Below are positions 15,949 to 24,068 of a stretch of 64,000 nucleotides of DNA, one piece after another. Positions within the stretch are counted from its first letter, which is position 1. Each line of letters opens with the position of its first letter. This DNA is from Pseudomonadota bacterium (GTDB taxonomy: Bacteria > Pseudomonadota > Alphaproteobacteria > Azospirillales > Azospirillaceae). The stretch spans positions 1-64,000 of the forward strand of contig JAFAFA010000086.1 of assembly GCA_023423695.1 (NCBI GenBank), in the 5' to 3' direction. A program made the translations under genes and the position numbers. The notes under the pieces are model-generated. The model worked only from the letters and a program-made list of their open reading frames with translations. It did no database searches and was not told where the DNA came from.

Positions 15949-16908
15949 ATGGAACTTCTGGAACTGCGCTATTTCGTCCAGGTGGCCGAGCTTGGAAGCT
16001 TTTCCAAGGCATCGGTCAAGCTTGGCATCACCCAGCCTGCGCTCAGCCGGCAGGTCCAGAAGCTGGAGCACGAGCTGCGCACCAGCCTGTTCTACCGTCA
16101 TGGACGCGGCGTTTCGCTGACTCAGCAGGGGCGCAAGCTGTACGACGTGGTCCGCCATCTGCTGGGCGCGCTGTCGGAGATCAAAGAGGAGATCCAGGAC
16201 CAGTCGGAACGGCTGACCGGGTCCGTCACGCTGGGGCTGCCCCCATCGATCTGCGCCACGCTGGGGGCGCCCCTGGCCCGCCGGTTCCACGAGAACTATC
16301 CCGACGCCACGCTGCGCATCCACGAGGTGTTCAGCGGCACGCTGCTGGAATGGGTGGAGGGCGGACGCCTCGACCTCGCCGTCCTTTACGATGCCCGGCG
16401 CGGGCGCAGCATGCTGTCGTCGCCCCTGCTGGTGGAGAATCTGCTCCTGGTGCAGTCGGCGAAGGATGCCGGTGCCGGCAATGACGGGCCGGTCGGGGTG
16501 GAGATGCTGGGCGACCTGCATTTCGTGCTGCCGGGCCTGGAGAACGGCCTGCGCCGGGTGGTGGATGCAGCGGTGCGCCGGGCCGACATCGATCTGCAGG
16601 TCGATATGGAGATCGACTCCGTCACCGCCATCAAGCAGCTGGTCGAGGAGGGAATGGGAGCGACCATCCTTCCCTTCGGCGCCGTCCACCGCGAGGTGCG
16701 CCAGGGCCGGCTGGTCGCGCGCGAGATCACGTCGAAGGACATGCACGCGATGCTGGTCACCGCGACGCCGCTGCATCAGCCGGTATCGAAGGCGACCCGC
16801 GCCCTGCTGCGGCTGATCCATGTCGAAGTCGTCAAATGCGTCGCCAACGGCGTGCTGAAGGGCAAGGTCGTCGCTCCCGGCAGCGCGGGGGAGAACAGCG
16901 CGCTTTGA
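15949..16908 (+). CDS. LysR-family transcriptional regulator
   Basis: This 319-residue protein has an N-terminal winged HTH (residues 1-60; SFSKASVKLGITQPALSRQVQKLE) followed by a periplasmic-binding-protein-like effector domain (TGSVTLGLPPSICATLG onward). It is oriented with the E1/mcd operon, 111 bases after mcd and 149 bases before the SDR gene. It most likely senses a pathway intermediate and controls the divergent catabolic units. The effector is unknown. Inverted repeats in front of its neighbours (16931-17000 and 11192-11254) are possible targets. Confidence 0.9.
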   Translation: MELLELRYFVQVAELGSFSKASVKLGITQPALSRQVQKLEHELRTSLFYRHGRGVSLTQQGRKLYDVVRHLLGALSEIKEEIQDQSERLTGSVTLGLPPSICATLGAPLARRFHENYPDATLRIHEVFSGTLLEWVEGGRLDLAVLYDARRGRSMLSSPLLVENLLLVQSAKDAGAGNDGPVGVEMLGDLHFVLPGLENGLRRVVDAAVRRADIDLQVDMEIDSVTAIKQLVEEGMGATILPFGAVHREVRQGRLVAREITSKDMHAMLVTATPLHQPVSKATRALLRLIHVEVVKCVANGVLKGKVVAPGSAGENSAL

Positions 16909-16930
16909 AGGTGCCTTTTGAAGACGCCTG

Positions 16931-17000
16931 GGGCCGTGCTCCGCCCCGTTATGCTTTGGCTGCTGATAGCAGTTATGACGGATGGTCCATAGCACGGCCC
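16931..17000. promoter_or_regulatory. Inverted repeats upstream of the SDR/CoA-transferase unit
   Basis: A perfect 10-base inverted repeat, GGGCCGTGCT (16931-16940) and AGCACGGCCC (16991-17000), encloses a second palindrome, CTGCT-GAT-AGCAG (16960-16972), in the 149-base gap before the SDR start at 17058. The outer pair could terminate the LysR transcript as a stem-loop, or the inner pair could bind the regulator. No T-run follows, so a plain intrinsic terminator is not supported. Confidence 0.45.
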
Positions 17001-17057
17001 GTTCGGCGCGGATAGCCTCCCCCCATCACCACATAATCCCCTGGGGAGGAACCGAGA

Positions 17058-17810
17058 ATGACGAAGCGCCTGGACGGCAAGGTTGCCCTGATCACCGGGG
17101 CGGCGCAGGGCCTGGGTCTTGCGATGGCCGAGACCTTCGTGCGCGAAGGCGCCCGCGTGGCGGTCGTGGACATCAACGGCGACGCCGCCCGTGCGGTGGC
17201 GGAACGGCTGGGCGAGGCCGCCATCGGCATCGCCGCCAACGTCACCAAGACCGCCGATGTCGAGATGACCATCGCCGCCACGGTCGAGAAGTTCGGTCGT
17301 CTCGACATCCTGGTGAACAATGCCGGCTCCACCCACGCCAATGGCCCGTTCGAGAACGTGACCGAAGAGGAATTCGACCGCGTCTTCGCCCTGAACGTCA
17401 AGTCGATCTACCTCTATTCCAAGGCGGTGGTGGCGACGATGCGGGCGCAGAAGTCCGGCGTGATCCTCAATATCGGCTCCACCGCCGGGTTGCGTCCGCG
17501 TCCGGGACTGGTCTGGTACAACGCCACCAAGGGCGCGGTGCACAACATCACCCAGTCGCTTGCGCTGGAACTGGCGCCCGACAACATCCGCGTCTGCGCG
17601 CTGGCGCCGGTCGCCACCGAAACGCCGCTGCTCGCCACCTTCATGGGCGGCGACACCCCGGAGAAGCGGGCGCGCATGCTGGGCATCGTTCCGCTCGGCC
17701 GCCTGGGCCAGCCCTCCGATGTCGCCAACGCCGCGCTGTATCTCGCCTCCGACGAGGCGTCCTTCATCACCGGCGTGGTGCTGGAGATCGACGGCGGCCG
17801 CTGCGTCTGA
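17058..17810 (+). CDS. Short-chain dehydrogenase/reductase
   Basis: The 250-residue classical SDR has the nucleotide site TGAAQGLGLAMA (14-25), the structural NNAG (about 90), and a catalytic Ser-Tyr-Lys set in NIGSTAG and WYNATKGAV. It ends with the usual tetramer-forming IDGGRCV. The Asp-Ile-Asn after the second strand (VVDING) suggests NAD rather than NADP. Related enzymes oxidise or reduce hydroxyacyl or 2-hydroxyacid intermediates. It lies 93 bases upstream of the CoA transferase and is probably co-transcribed with it. Its place in the methylsuccinyl-CoA route is not obvious; it may act on a 2- or 3-hydroxy precursor (inference). Confidence 0.88.
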   Translation: MTKRLDGKVALITGAAQGLGLAMAETFVREGARVAVVDINGDAARAVAERLGEAAIGIAANVTKTADVEMTIAATVEKFGRLDILVNNAGSTHANGPFENVTEEEFDRVFALNVKSIYLYSKAVVATMRAQKSGVILNIGSTAGLRPRPGLVWYNATKGAVHNITQSLALELAPDNIRVCALAPVATETPLLATFMGGDTPEKRARMLGIVPLGRLGQPSDVANAALYLASDEASFITGVVLEIDGGRCV

Positions 17811-17903
17811 GGACCGGCCGTTCAAGGCCGGGGCGTGTCCGCGCTCCGGCCTGACCGAACCCCGCCGCCCCTCTCCATCCACCCCGAGCGGAAGCCGTCT
17901 CCC

Positions 17904-19109
17904 ATGTCCTCGCTACTTTCCGATCTGCGCATCGTCGAAGTCTCGGCCTTCGTCGCGGCTCCGCTGGGCGGCATGACGCTGGCCCAGCTGGGCGCGGAGG
18001 TGATCCGCATCGACCCCATCGGCGGCAACATCGACTACCGCCGCTGGCCGCTGGCGCCCAACGGCACCAGCCTTTATTGGACGGCGCTGAACAAGGGGAA
18101 GCGGTCGGTCGCCCTGGCGCTCGACAAGCCGGAGGGACGGGAGATCGCCCAGGCCATCATCACCGCGTCGGGCGAGGATGCCGGCTTTCTGCTGACCAAC
18201 CTGCCGGCCAGCGGCTGGATGGGCTACGAGGCGCTTTCCGCCAAGCGCGACGACCTGATCATGCTGCGGCTGACCGGCAACCCGGACGGTTCGGCGGCGG
18301 TGGATTACACCGTCAACTGCGCCGGCGGATTCCCGATGGCGACCGGCAGGGGAGGGGAGCCGGTGAACCATGTGCTGCCGGCCTGGGACGTGGCGGCGGG
18401 CCTCTACCTCGCCACCGGGCTGCTGGCGGCCGAACGGCATCGACGCCGCACCGGCCGGGGGCAGGAGGTGACGGTGGCGCTGGCCGATGTGATGCTGGCG
18501 ACCGTCGGCAATCTCGGCTACCTCGCCGACGTCCGGGTGAACAGCGCCGTGCGCCAGCCGATGGGCAACGACCTGTACGGCGCCTATGGCCGCGACTTTC
18601 CCACCGCCGATGGACGGCGCGCGATGGTCGTCGCCATTTCCAACCGCCAGTGGAAGGCGTTGGGCAAAGCGACCGGGCTGGCCGACAGGCTGGCGATGAT
18701 CGGCCCGCTGATGGGCGTGGACATGGACGACGAAGGCGGACGCTTCCAGGCCCGCGATGCGATCTCCGCCGTGCTCGCCCCCTGGTTCGCCGCCCGCACG
18801 TTGGCGGAGGTGGAGGGCGCGTTCGCCGGCTCGGGCGTGCTGTGGGGGCCCTACCGCGATTTCGGCCAGCTCGTCGCCGAGGACGCGCGCTGCTCCACCG
18901 CCAACCCGCTTTTCCGTGAAATCGACCAGCCCGGCGTCGGGTCGCTGCTGGTTCCCGGATCGCCACTCGGTTTCCCTGGGATGGGTGAGCGCACCGATCA
19001 TCGCCCGGCCCCCGGTCTGGGGCAGGACACCGATGCGGTGCTGGCCGATCTGCTGGGGCTGCCCTCCGCGGAGATCGGCCGCCTTCATGATGCCGGCATC
19101 GTCGCGTAG
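17904..19109 (+). CDS. mct: CaiB/BaiF family III CoA transferase, probable mesaconyl-CoA C1-C4 CoA transferase
   Basis: This 401-residue family III CoA transferase starts MSSLLSDLRIVEVSAFVAAP. It has the family layout GMTLAQLGAEVIRIDPIGG (about 25-43), NKGKRSVALALDKPEGRE and LPAWDVAAGLYLATGLLAAERHR. The segments AFVAAPLGGMTLAQLGA, DPIGGNIDYRRWP, RQWKALGKATGL and RTLAEVEGAF match my memory of 2-methylfumaryl-CoA isomerase (mesaconyl-CoA C1:C4 transferase, Mct) of Chloroflexus. Mct moves CoA within mesaconate from C1 to C4, exactly the step needed between mcd (14134) and meh (2218). A different dicarboxylate CoA transferase remains possible. The start at 17904 avoids a non-conserved upstream leader. 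Confidence 0.8.
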   Translation: MSSLLSDLRIVEVSAFVAAPLGGMTLAQLGAEVIRIDPIGGNIDYRRWPLAPNGTSLYWTALNKGKRSVALALDKPEGREIAQAIITASGEDAGFLLTNLPASGWMGYEALSAKRDDLIMLRLTGNPDGSAAVDYTVNCAGGFPMATGRGGEPVNHVLPAWDVAAGLYLATGLLAAERHRRRTGRGQEVTVALADVMLATVGNLGYLADVRVNSAVRQPMGNDLYGAYGRDFPTADGRRAMVVAISNRQWKALGKATGLADRLAMIGPLMGVDMDDEGGRFQARDAISAVLAPWFAARTLAEVEGAFAGSGVLWGPYRDFGQLVAEDARCSTANPLFREIDQPGVGSLLVPGSPLGFPGMGERTDHRPAPGLGQDTDAVLADLLGLPSAEIGRLHDAGIVA

Positions 19110-19137
19110 GTCGCCGGGGTGCCTGGGCAGGCAGTCC

Positions 19138-19971
19138 TCATGCCGCCGGAGAGGTCGATGCGGGTGTGCGGAAAAGCCGTCCGCGGCCGTCCAGCGGATC
19201 CGTCACGCCGGCAAGGCGCAGGCTGTGCCAGGCCAGCGCGTGGTTGCTTGAGGTGACCGGCTTGCCGGTGCGCGCCTCCAGCGCCTCGACCGCCTCGGCG
19301 ACGCGCAGGCTGGTGCAGGAAACGAAGACGGCGTCCACCTCCGGGTGGGCGGCGGCCTGCTCGACCGCGGCGGCGATGGACTCCGGAGCGATGCGCGCCG
19401 CGACCGTGTCGTCGGGCTCGTCGAAGATCGCCAGCACCGGCACCCGATAGCCGGCTTTCACGAAGTAGTCCCGCATCGCTTCGCCGACGCTGCGCTGGTA
19501 GGGCGCGACAAGGCCGATGCGCCGGGCACCCAGGGCGGCGAGGGCGGCATCCACCGCCTCGACCGGGGTGGTGGTGGCGATGCCCGGCCGAGCCTCGCGG
19601 ATCCGCTCGCGCACGCGCTCCGGGCCGATCACCATGCTGCCCGAGGTGCAGCCGAAGGCCACCACGTCCAGCGGCAGCTCGGGCAGGATCAGGCGGGTCG
19701 TCGGGGCGATGTCCTGCTCCATCCGTGCCAGCGTTTCCGGCACGATCTCCTTGTCGTTCCACAGGCGCGCGTTGTAGACGGCGATGCCCGGCTGGCCGAG
19801 CAGGAAGCGCCATTCATGCTCGATGGTCTGGTCGGTGGCGAGCACCAGCAGCCCGATGGCGGCGCGGGCGGCGAGGCCGCCGTCGGTCGCGAAGGGCAGG
19901 ACCACGGTTGCGGTTGGGGTGGCGGCCGGGCAAACTGCGCCGTCCCCGGCGACGGTGATGTTGGTATCCAT
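19138..19971 (-). CDS. Asp/Glu racemase superfamily protein, maleate cis-trans isomerase/arylmalonate decarboxylase type
   Basis: The 277-residue protein has two cysteine motifs, VVAFGCTSGSMVIG and VFVSCTSLRVAE, placed symmetrically as in Asp/Glu racemases and maleate isomerase (arylmalonate decarboxylase keeps only one). Other blocks are TTTPVEAVDAALAALGARRIGLVAPY and SSNHALAWH. It would isomerise or racemise a small carboxylate using two active-site cysteines. It lies 62 bases after dadA on the same strand, third gene of the ridA-dadA unit. That fits conversion or recycling of an unusual amino-acid-derived acid, but the substrate is not readable. The ATG at 19971 is preferred because the upstream frame is arginine-rich and unlike the family. 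Confidence 0.82.
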   Translation of the reverse strand: MDTNITVAGDGAVCPAATPTATVVLPFATDGGLAARAAIGLLVLATDQTIEHEWRFLLGQPGIAVYNARLWNDKEIVPETLARMEQDIAPTTRLILPELPLDVVAFGCTSGSMVIGPERVRERIREARPGIATTTPVEAVDAALAALGARRIGLVAPYQRSVGEAMRDYFVKAGYRVPVLAIFDEPDDTVAARIAPESIAAAVEQAAAHPEVDAVFVSCTSLRVAEAVEALEARTGKPVTSSNHALAWHSLRLAGVTDPLDGRGRLFRTPASTSPAA

Positions 19972-20033
19972 CTCGGGAGGTCTCCCATTGGCGCGGGCGC
20001 GCCGCCATGGACGCGGCGCCGCCCGCGCGGCTG

Positions 20034-21281
20034 TCAGTGGACGGCCTGCATGCCGTCGAGCGGGATGGCCGGAGTGCGGCCGGCGATCAGGTCGGCGGTG
20101 ATTCGGGCCGACCCGCAGGACATGGTCCAGCCCATGTGGCCGTGCCCGGTGTTGAGAAACAGGTTGCGCTGACGCCCCCGCCCGAAGATCGGCGTCCCTT
20201 CGGGCGTCATCGGCCGCAGCCCCGCCCAATAGCTGGGCCGGCTGTAGTCGGCCGCGTCGGGGAACAGGTCGCGCGCCGCCGCCAGCATGGTCTGGAAATC
20301 CGCCGGGCTGTGGCGCTTGTCGTAGCCGGCGAAATCGGCGGTCGCGGTGATGCGCAGACGGTCGCCCATCGGCGCGTAGGCGACGAGGTTCTCCTCGTCC
20401 ACCCCGCCGATGCGCGGCGTGTTGTTGCGCCCCGCCACCGGCACGGTGACCGAATAGCCCTTGATCGGGTAGATCGGCAGCGACAGGCCGAGCGGCTTCG
20501 CCAGCGCCGCGCTCTGGCAGCCCAGCGCCAGCACATAGGCGTCGGCGGTGAGCCTGCCCTTGTCGGTGAGCAGCCCGGTCACCTCGCCGGCGGCAGTTTC
20601 GACGCCGCGGATCGTCGTGCCGTAGAGGAAGCGCACGCCGCGCTCCGCACACCAGTCGGCGAGGTTGCGGGTGAACAGCCGGGCGTCGCCGCTCTCGTCG
20701 GACGGCGCATAGATGCCGCCGACGATGCGGTCCCTGGTCGGCAGCAGGGCCGGGTCGATGGCGGCGGCGCGGTCGCGGTCCACCACCTCCAGGGGCAGGC
20801 CGTTGTCGGTCAGGATCTTCATCTTGGCGACCCCGGCATCGAAAGCCGCGGGGGTGCGGTAGAGGTAGAGCAGACCGCCCTTGGCGCCGTCGAAGGCAAC
20901 CCCGGTGTCCTGGACCACCTCATGCAGCATGTCCTGCGAATAGAGGCTGAGCCGCACCTTGCGGGCGGTGTTGACCGCCACCCGCTCCGCCCGGCAGTTG
21001 CCGAGGAACTTCAGCGACCAGGACCACAGCGCCGGATCCAGCCGCAGCCGGAAACGCAGAGCCTGATCGTTGCGCCACAGCGACTTCAGCAGGATCTTCG
21101 GGGCCTTCGGCGACGCCCAGGTGTAGGCGTGGCCGGGCGCCACCAACCCCGCATTGGCGAAGCTGGTCTCGTCGGCGGCCCCGTCATGCCGTTCGACGAC
21201 GGTGACCTCGTGCCCGTCCTTGAGAAGGCAGTAGGCCGTCGTCACCCCGACGACCCCGCTGCCCATCACGATGACCTTCAT
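20034..21281 (-). CDS. dadA: D-amino acid dehydrogenase small subunit
   Basis: The 415-residue flavoprotein begins MKVIVMGSGVVGVTTAYCLLKDGHEVTVVER, the DAO-family FAD site with GSGVVG and a terminal acidic residue. It keeps TSFANAGLVAPGH, AYTWASPKAPKILLKSLWRND and the C-terminal GLRPMTPEGTPIFG and NTGHGHMGWTMSCGSA, all typical of DadA. It deaminates D-amino acids to 2-oxoacids plus ammonia and donates electrons to the quinone pool at the membrane. RidA upstream (40-base gap) would clear the reactive imine. The 2-oxoacid may then go to the indolepyruvate oxidoreductase encoded at 27467. Confidence 0.93.
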   Translation of the reverse strand: MKVIVMGSGVVGVTTAYCLLKDGHEVTVVERHDGAADETSFANAGLVAPGHAYTWASPKAPKILLKSLWRNDQALRFRLRLDPALWSWSLKFLGNCRAERVAVNTARKVRLSLYSQDMLHEVVQDTGVAFDGAKGGLLYLYRTPAAFDAGVAKMKILTDNGLPLEVVDRDRAAAIDPALLPTRDRIVGGIYAPSDESGDARLFTRNLADWCAERGVRFLYGTTIRGVETAAGEVTGLLTDKGRLTADAYVLALGCQSAALAKPLGLSLPIYPIKGYSVTVPVAGRNNTPRIGGVDEENLVAYAPMGDRLRITATADFAGYDKRHSPADFQTMLAAARDLFPDAADYSRPSYWAGLRPMTPEGTPIFGRGRQRNLFLNTGHGHMGWTMSCGSARITADLIAGRTPAIPLDGMQAVH

Positions 21282-21321
21282 GGACGCCTCCTTGGCATGA
21301 GCGCCTCCCCGGCTCGGGCGG

Positions 21322-21672
21322 TCACAGCGACGCGGTCACCTGGATCTCGACGGTGAATTGCGGCGCGGCGAGCTTGGCCTCGACGCAGGCGCGCACCGGC
21401 GTGTTGCCGGCGGCCACCCAGGCGTCCCACACCCCGTTCATCTCGGCGAAGCCGGCGATGTCGGAGAGCCAGATGGTGGCGGTCAGCAGCTTGGTTTTGT
21501 CGGTGCCGGCGGCGGCCAGCAGTTCGTCGATCCGGCCGAGGATGTCGGTGGTCTGCTCGGCCACGGAGGCGCCCGGCGCCCGCAGGGCCACCACGCCCGC
21601 CGTGTAGACAAGACCGCCGCACACGACGGCCTGGCTCATGCGCGGGCCGACCTCGATACGCTGGATGCTCAT
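21322..21672 (-). CDS. RidA/YjgF-family enamine/imine deaminase
   Basis: This 116-residue RidA-type protein has VCGGLVYTAGVVA near the N-terminus and the C-terminal RACVEAKLAAPQFTVEI, in which the arginine of RACVEA is the carboxylate-binding residue of active RidA proteins. Such proteins hydrolyse enamine/imine intermediates released by amino acid oxidising enzymes. It is the first gene of a three-gene unit with dadA and the racemase-like gene, a natural partner for an enzyme that releases imines. The ATG at 21672 is used; a longer frame reaches into the operator region and is not conserved. Confidence 0.9.
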   Translation of the reverse strand: MSIQRIEVGPRMSQAVVCGGLVYTAGVVALRAPGASVAEQTTDILGRIDELLAAAGTDKTKLLTATIWLSDIAGFAEMNGVWDAWVAAGNTPVRACVEAKLAAPQFTVEIQVTASL

Positions 21673-21736
21673 GATTGTCTCCCATAATGCCGGCGGGCCG
21701 GAAGGCGGCACCGCTTCTCCCAAGCACGATACGTAA

Positions 21737-21746
21737 CTGTATACAG
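21737..21746. promoter_or_regulatory. GntR-type operator, CTGTATACAG (upstream of ridA-dadA)
   Basis: A perfect 10-base palindrome, CTGTATACAG, lies 65 bases upstream of ridA. The same core occurs at 21875, 26519 and, as GTGTACAC, at 27424, each time in front of a unit of the same module. FCD-subfamily GntR regulators bind short palindromes of this kind, and the module encodes one at 26664. Confidence 0.6.
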
Positions 21747-21874
21747 AATAGTCCACAGAATTCTTGCCAATGCTGCGTCGCCCAAAAACCGGGCCCAATT
21801 GTTGTGCAGTTGCACAAATGCTTGCCTATCGAACAATTCCGTTGACGACATGCCGAGCGCAGCGATACGCTTAA

Positions 21875-21884
21875 GTGTATACAG
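21875..21884. promoter_or_regulatory. GntR-type operator, GTGTATACAG (upstream of the ABC importer)
   Basis: GTGTATACAG contains the 8-base palindrome TGTATACA and lies 42 bases upstream of the binding-protein gene at 21926, close enough to cover the -35/-10 region. It is the partner of the site at 21737, so both divergent units have one copy. Confidence 0.6.
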
Positions 21885-21925
21885 ATTGTCATTCAGATTA
21901 ACGTTCACCGGCAGGGAGATGTGCG

Positions 21926-23083
21926 ATGGCGAGGATGAATGGCTTGACCCGCGGCATGACCGGACGCATGACCCGGCGCTCCGCGAATGGGGCGCTGCTG
22001 GGCGCGATGGCGCTGGCGATGCTGGGTGGCGGCGCCGCGCGAGCGCAGGACACGGTGACGCTGGGCGCCGTCCTGCCGCTGAGCGGGGCCAGCGCCACCA
22101 TCGGCGAGGACCAGCGCCGCGGCATCGAGCTGGCGGTGGAGAAGGTCAACGCCGAGGGCGGTGTGCTTGGCCGCAAGCTGGCGGTCGCGGTCGAGGATTC
22201 CGGCGGGCGGGCGCAGAGCGCCATCGACGCGGCGCGCAAGCTGGTGTCGGTGTCGAAGACCCCGGTGGTGATCGGCGAGTATTCGTCGGGCAACACCATC
22301 CCGGTCGGCCAGTATCTCCAGCGCGAGGGGGTCGTCCACATCAACCCCGGCTCCTCCTCGCCGGTGATCAAGACCATCGGCGACCGGTCCTTCAGCACCA
22401 TCGGACTGGACGATGTCGCCGGAAAGTTCACCGCAGAGGCCGTCTACGGCATGGGCCACCGCAAAGCGGTCTTCCTCGCCCCCAACAACGCCTATGGCCA
22501 GGGCGTCTACACCGAGACGAAGGCGGCGTTCGAGGCGCTGGGCGGTCAAGTGGTCGCCAACCTGCTCTACACCGAGGGCCAGTCGAACTACCGGCGCGAG
22601 CTGCAGCGCATCGCCGCCGCCAAGCCCGACGTCATCATCTATTCCGGCTACGGCCAGGAGGCGGCGACGATCAACCGCGAGGCCTTCGAACTCGGTCTGT
22701 CGAAGACGCCGTGGTTCGGCATCTACCTGTCGATGTGCACCGCCGACTCCCGGCCTGAGACGGTCGAGGGCCAGATGGGCATGGAGGTCAACTATGTCGG
22801 GCCCGACGGCGCGTGGTACCGCGACGCCTACCAGAAGAAGTTCGGCAAGGAGTTCGCCACCACCTTCAGCGGCTACACCTACGACGCCGTGATGATGGCC
22901 GCCGCCGCCATCAACAAGGCCGGCAGCGCCGAGCCGGCGAAGATCCGCGATGCGCTGGCCGCGCTCGGCGACTATGCCGGGGCGACCGGCCCGATCGCCT
23001 TCGACGCCCAGGGGCAGCGCAAGACCCAGCCCTACATCGTCGTCTCCTACAAGAGCGGCGAGCTGAAGACGGCGGCCAAGTAG
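21926..23083 (+). CDS. Branched-chain-type ABC transporter substrate-binding protein
   Basis: The 385-residue protein starts with a basic n-region, a hydrophobic stretch (GALLGAMALAMLGGGAARAQ) and a signal-peptidase site near ARAQ-D. The mature part is a Leu/Ile/Val-binding-type domain: TLGAVLPLSGASATIGEDQRRGIELAVEKVN at its start, VVIGEYSSGNTIPVGQYL and AYGQGVYTETKAAFEALGG. Ligands of this family include amino acids, amides and aromatic acids. Four transporter genes follow on the same strand, and dadA/ridA are divergent, so the cargo is probably an amino acid or close analogue (inference). A 24-base palindrome follows the gene. Confidence 0.92.
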   Translation: MARMNGLTRGMTGRMTRRSANGALLGAMALAMLGGGAARAQDTVTLGAVLPLSGASATIGEDQRRGIELAVEKVNAEGGVLGRKLAVAVEDSGGRAQSAIDAARKLVSVSKTPVVIGEYSSGNTIPVGQYLQREGVVHINPGSSSPVIKTIGDRSFSTIGLDDVAGKFTAEAVYGMGHRKAVFLAPNNAYGQGVYTETKAAFEALGGQVVANLLYTEGQSNYRRELQRIAAAKPDVIIYSGYGQEAATINREAFELGLSKTPWFGIYLSMCTADSRPETVEGQMGMEVNYVGPDGAWYRDAYQKKFGKEFATTFSGYTYDAVMMAAAAINKAGSAEPAKIRDALAALGDYAGATGPIAFDAQGQRKTQPYIVVSYKSGELKTAAK

Positions 23084-23118
23084 GCGCCGCCGCTCCATCC
23101 CGGACCTTCCGCAAACAA

Positions 23119-23142
23119 GGGCTCCCGGCCGGCCGGGAGCCC
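23119..23142. promoter_or_regulatory. Perfect 24-base palindrome between binding-protein and permease genes
   Basis: GGGCTCCCGGCC at 23119-23130 is followed immediately by its reverse complement GGCCGGGAGCCC, a perfect 12+12 palindrome with no spacer. It lies 35 bases after the binding-protein stop and 26 bases before the permease GTG. It lacks a T-run. As RNA it would make a very stable hairpin, suited to partial termination or mRNA 3' protection so that more binding protein than permease is made. Confidence 0.6.
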
Positions 23143-23168
23143 CGATCCGGCCGACCGGAGACACGCCC

Positions 23169-24068
23169 GTGATCCAGATACTGATCGACACCCTGATCCG
23201 CACGAGCGACCTCGCTTTGATCGCTCTCGGCCTCAGCCTGTCCTACGGGGTCAGCCGCTTCCCCAACGTCGCCCATGTCGAGATGGCGCCGCTCGGCGCC
23301 GCGGTGGCGCTGGCCGTGGCCGCCCTGTTCCCAGCCGGCGGGCTGGTCGGCGCCGTCATCGCCGGGGCGCTCGCCGCCGGGCTGGCGGCGATGCTGCTGC
23401 ACCGCTTCGCCTTCGAGCGGCTTGCCGCCGTCGGGCCGGCCAGCGCGCTGATCGGTTCGCTCGCCATCGCCATGATGCTGCGGGCCGGTCTCCAGGCGGT
23501 CTTCGGCACCCGGCCGCAGCAGTTCGACACGCCGCTGACCCCGCCGCACGATCTGTGGGGTGCCATCCTGTCCGACCTGCAGATCGCCGCCATTGTCATC
23601 ACCGCCGTCTGTCTGGCCGGCTTCTTCGCCATGCTGCGGTTGACCCCGCTCGGGCGCTCGATCCGCGCCATTGCCGCCAACCCGGCGCTTGCCACCGCGT
23701 CCGGCATCGACGCCCGGCGCGTCACGCTGGTCACCGTCTTCCTCGGCGGCATGCTGGCCGGCATCGGCGGCATCCTGCTGGCGCTGGTGACCCAGCTCGA
23801 CATCGGCATGGGGCAGATGCTGCTGCTGCCGGTCTTCGCCGCCGCCATCGTCGGCGGGCTCGGCAGCCTGCCGGGCGCCGTGATGGGCGCCTTCGCCATC
23901 GCGCTGGCCGAGACGCTGGTGATGCGCATCGATTTCGGCCTGCTGGCCGGCGAGGGGCCGCGCTACCTGCCGCTCGGCTACCTGACCGGCATCGGCTTCG
24001 CGCTCATCGTCGTCACCCTCGTGTACCGCCCGGAAGGGCTGCTGAGCCGGGGAGGCCGCCGTGCTTGA
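23169..24068 (+). CDS. Branched-chain-type ABC permease (LivH-like)
   Basis: The 299-residue integral membrane protein of the LivH family starts at GTG 23169. It shows about eight hydrophobic segments, the family pattern ALGLSLSYGVSRFPNVAHVEMAPLGA near the N-terminus, and a GGLGSLPGAVMGAF loop near residue 235 that contacts the ATPase. It forms the membrane channel together with the LivM-like protein. Its stop overlaps the next gene's GTG by eight bases. Confidence 0.9.
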   Translation: MIQILIDTLIRTSDLALIALGLSLSYGVSRFPNVAHVEMAPLGAAVALAVAALFPAGGLVGAVIAGALAAGLAAMLLHRFAFERLAAVGPASALIGSLAIAMMLRAGLQAVFGTRPQQFDTPLTPPHDLWGAILSDLQIAAIVITAVCLAGFFAMLRLTPLGRSIRAIAANPALATASGIDARRVTLVTVFLGGMLAGIGGILLALVTQLDIGMGQMLLLPVFAAAIVGGLGSLPGAVMGAFAIALAETLVMRIDFGLLAGEGPRYLPLGYLTGIGFALIVVTLVYRPEGLLSRGGRRA

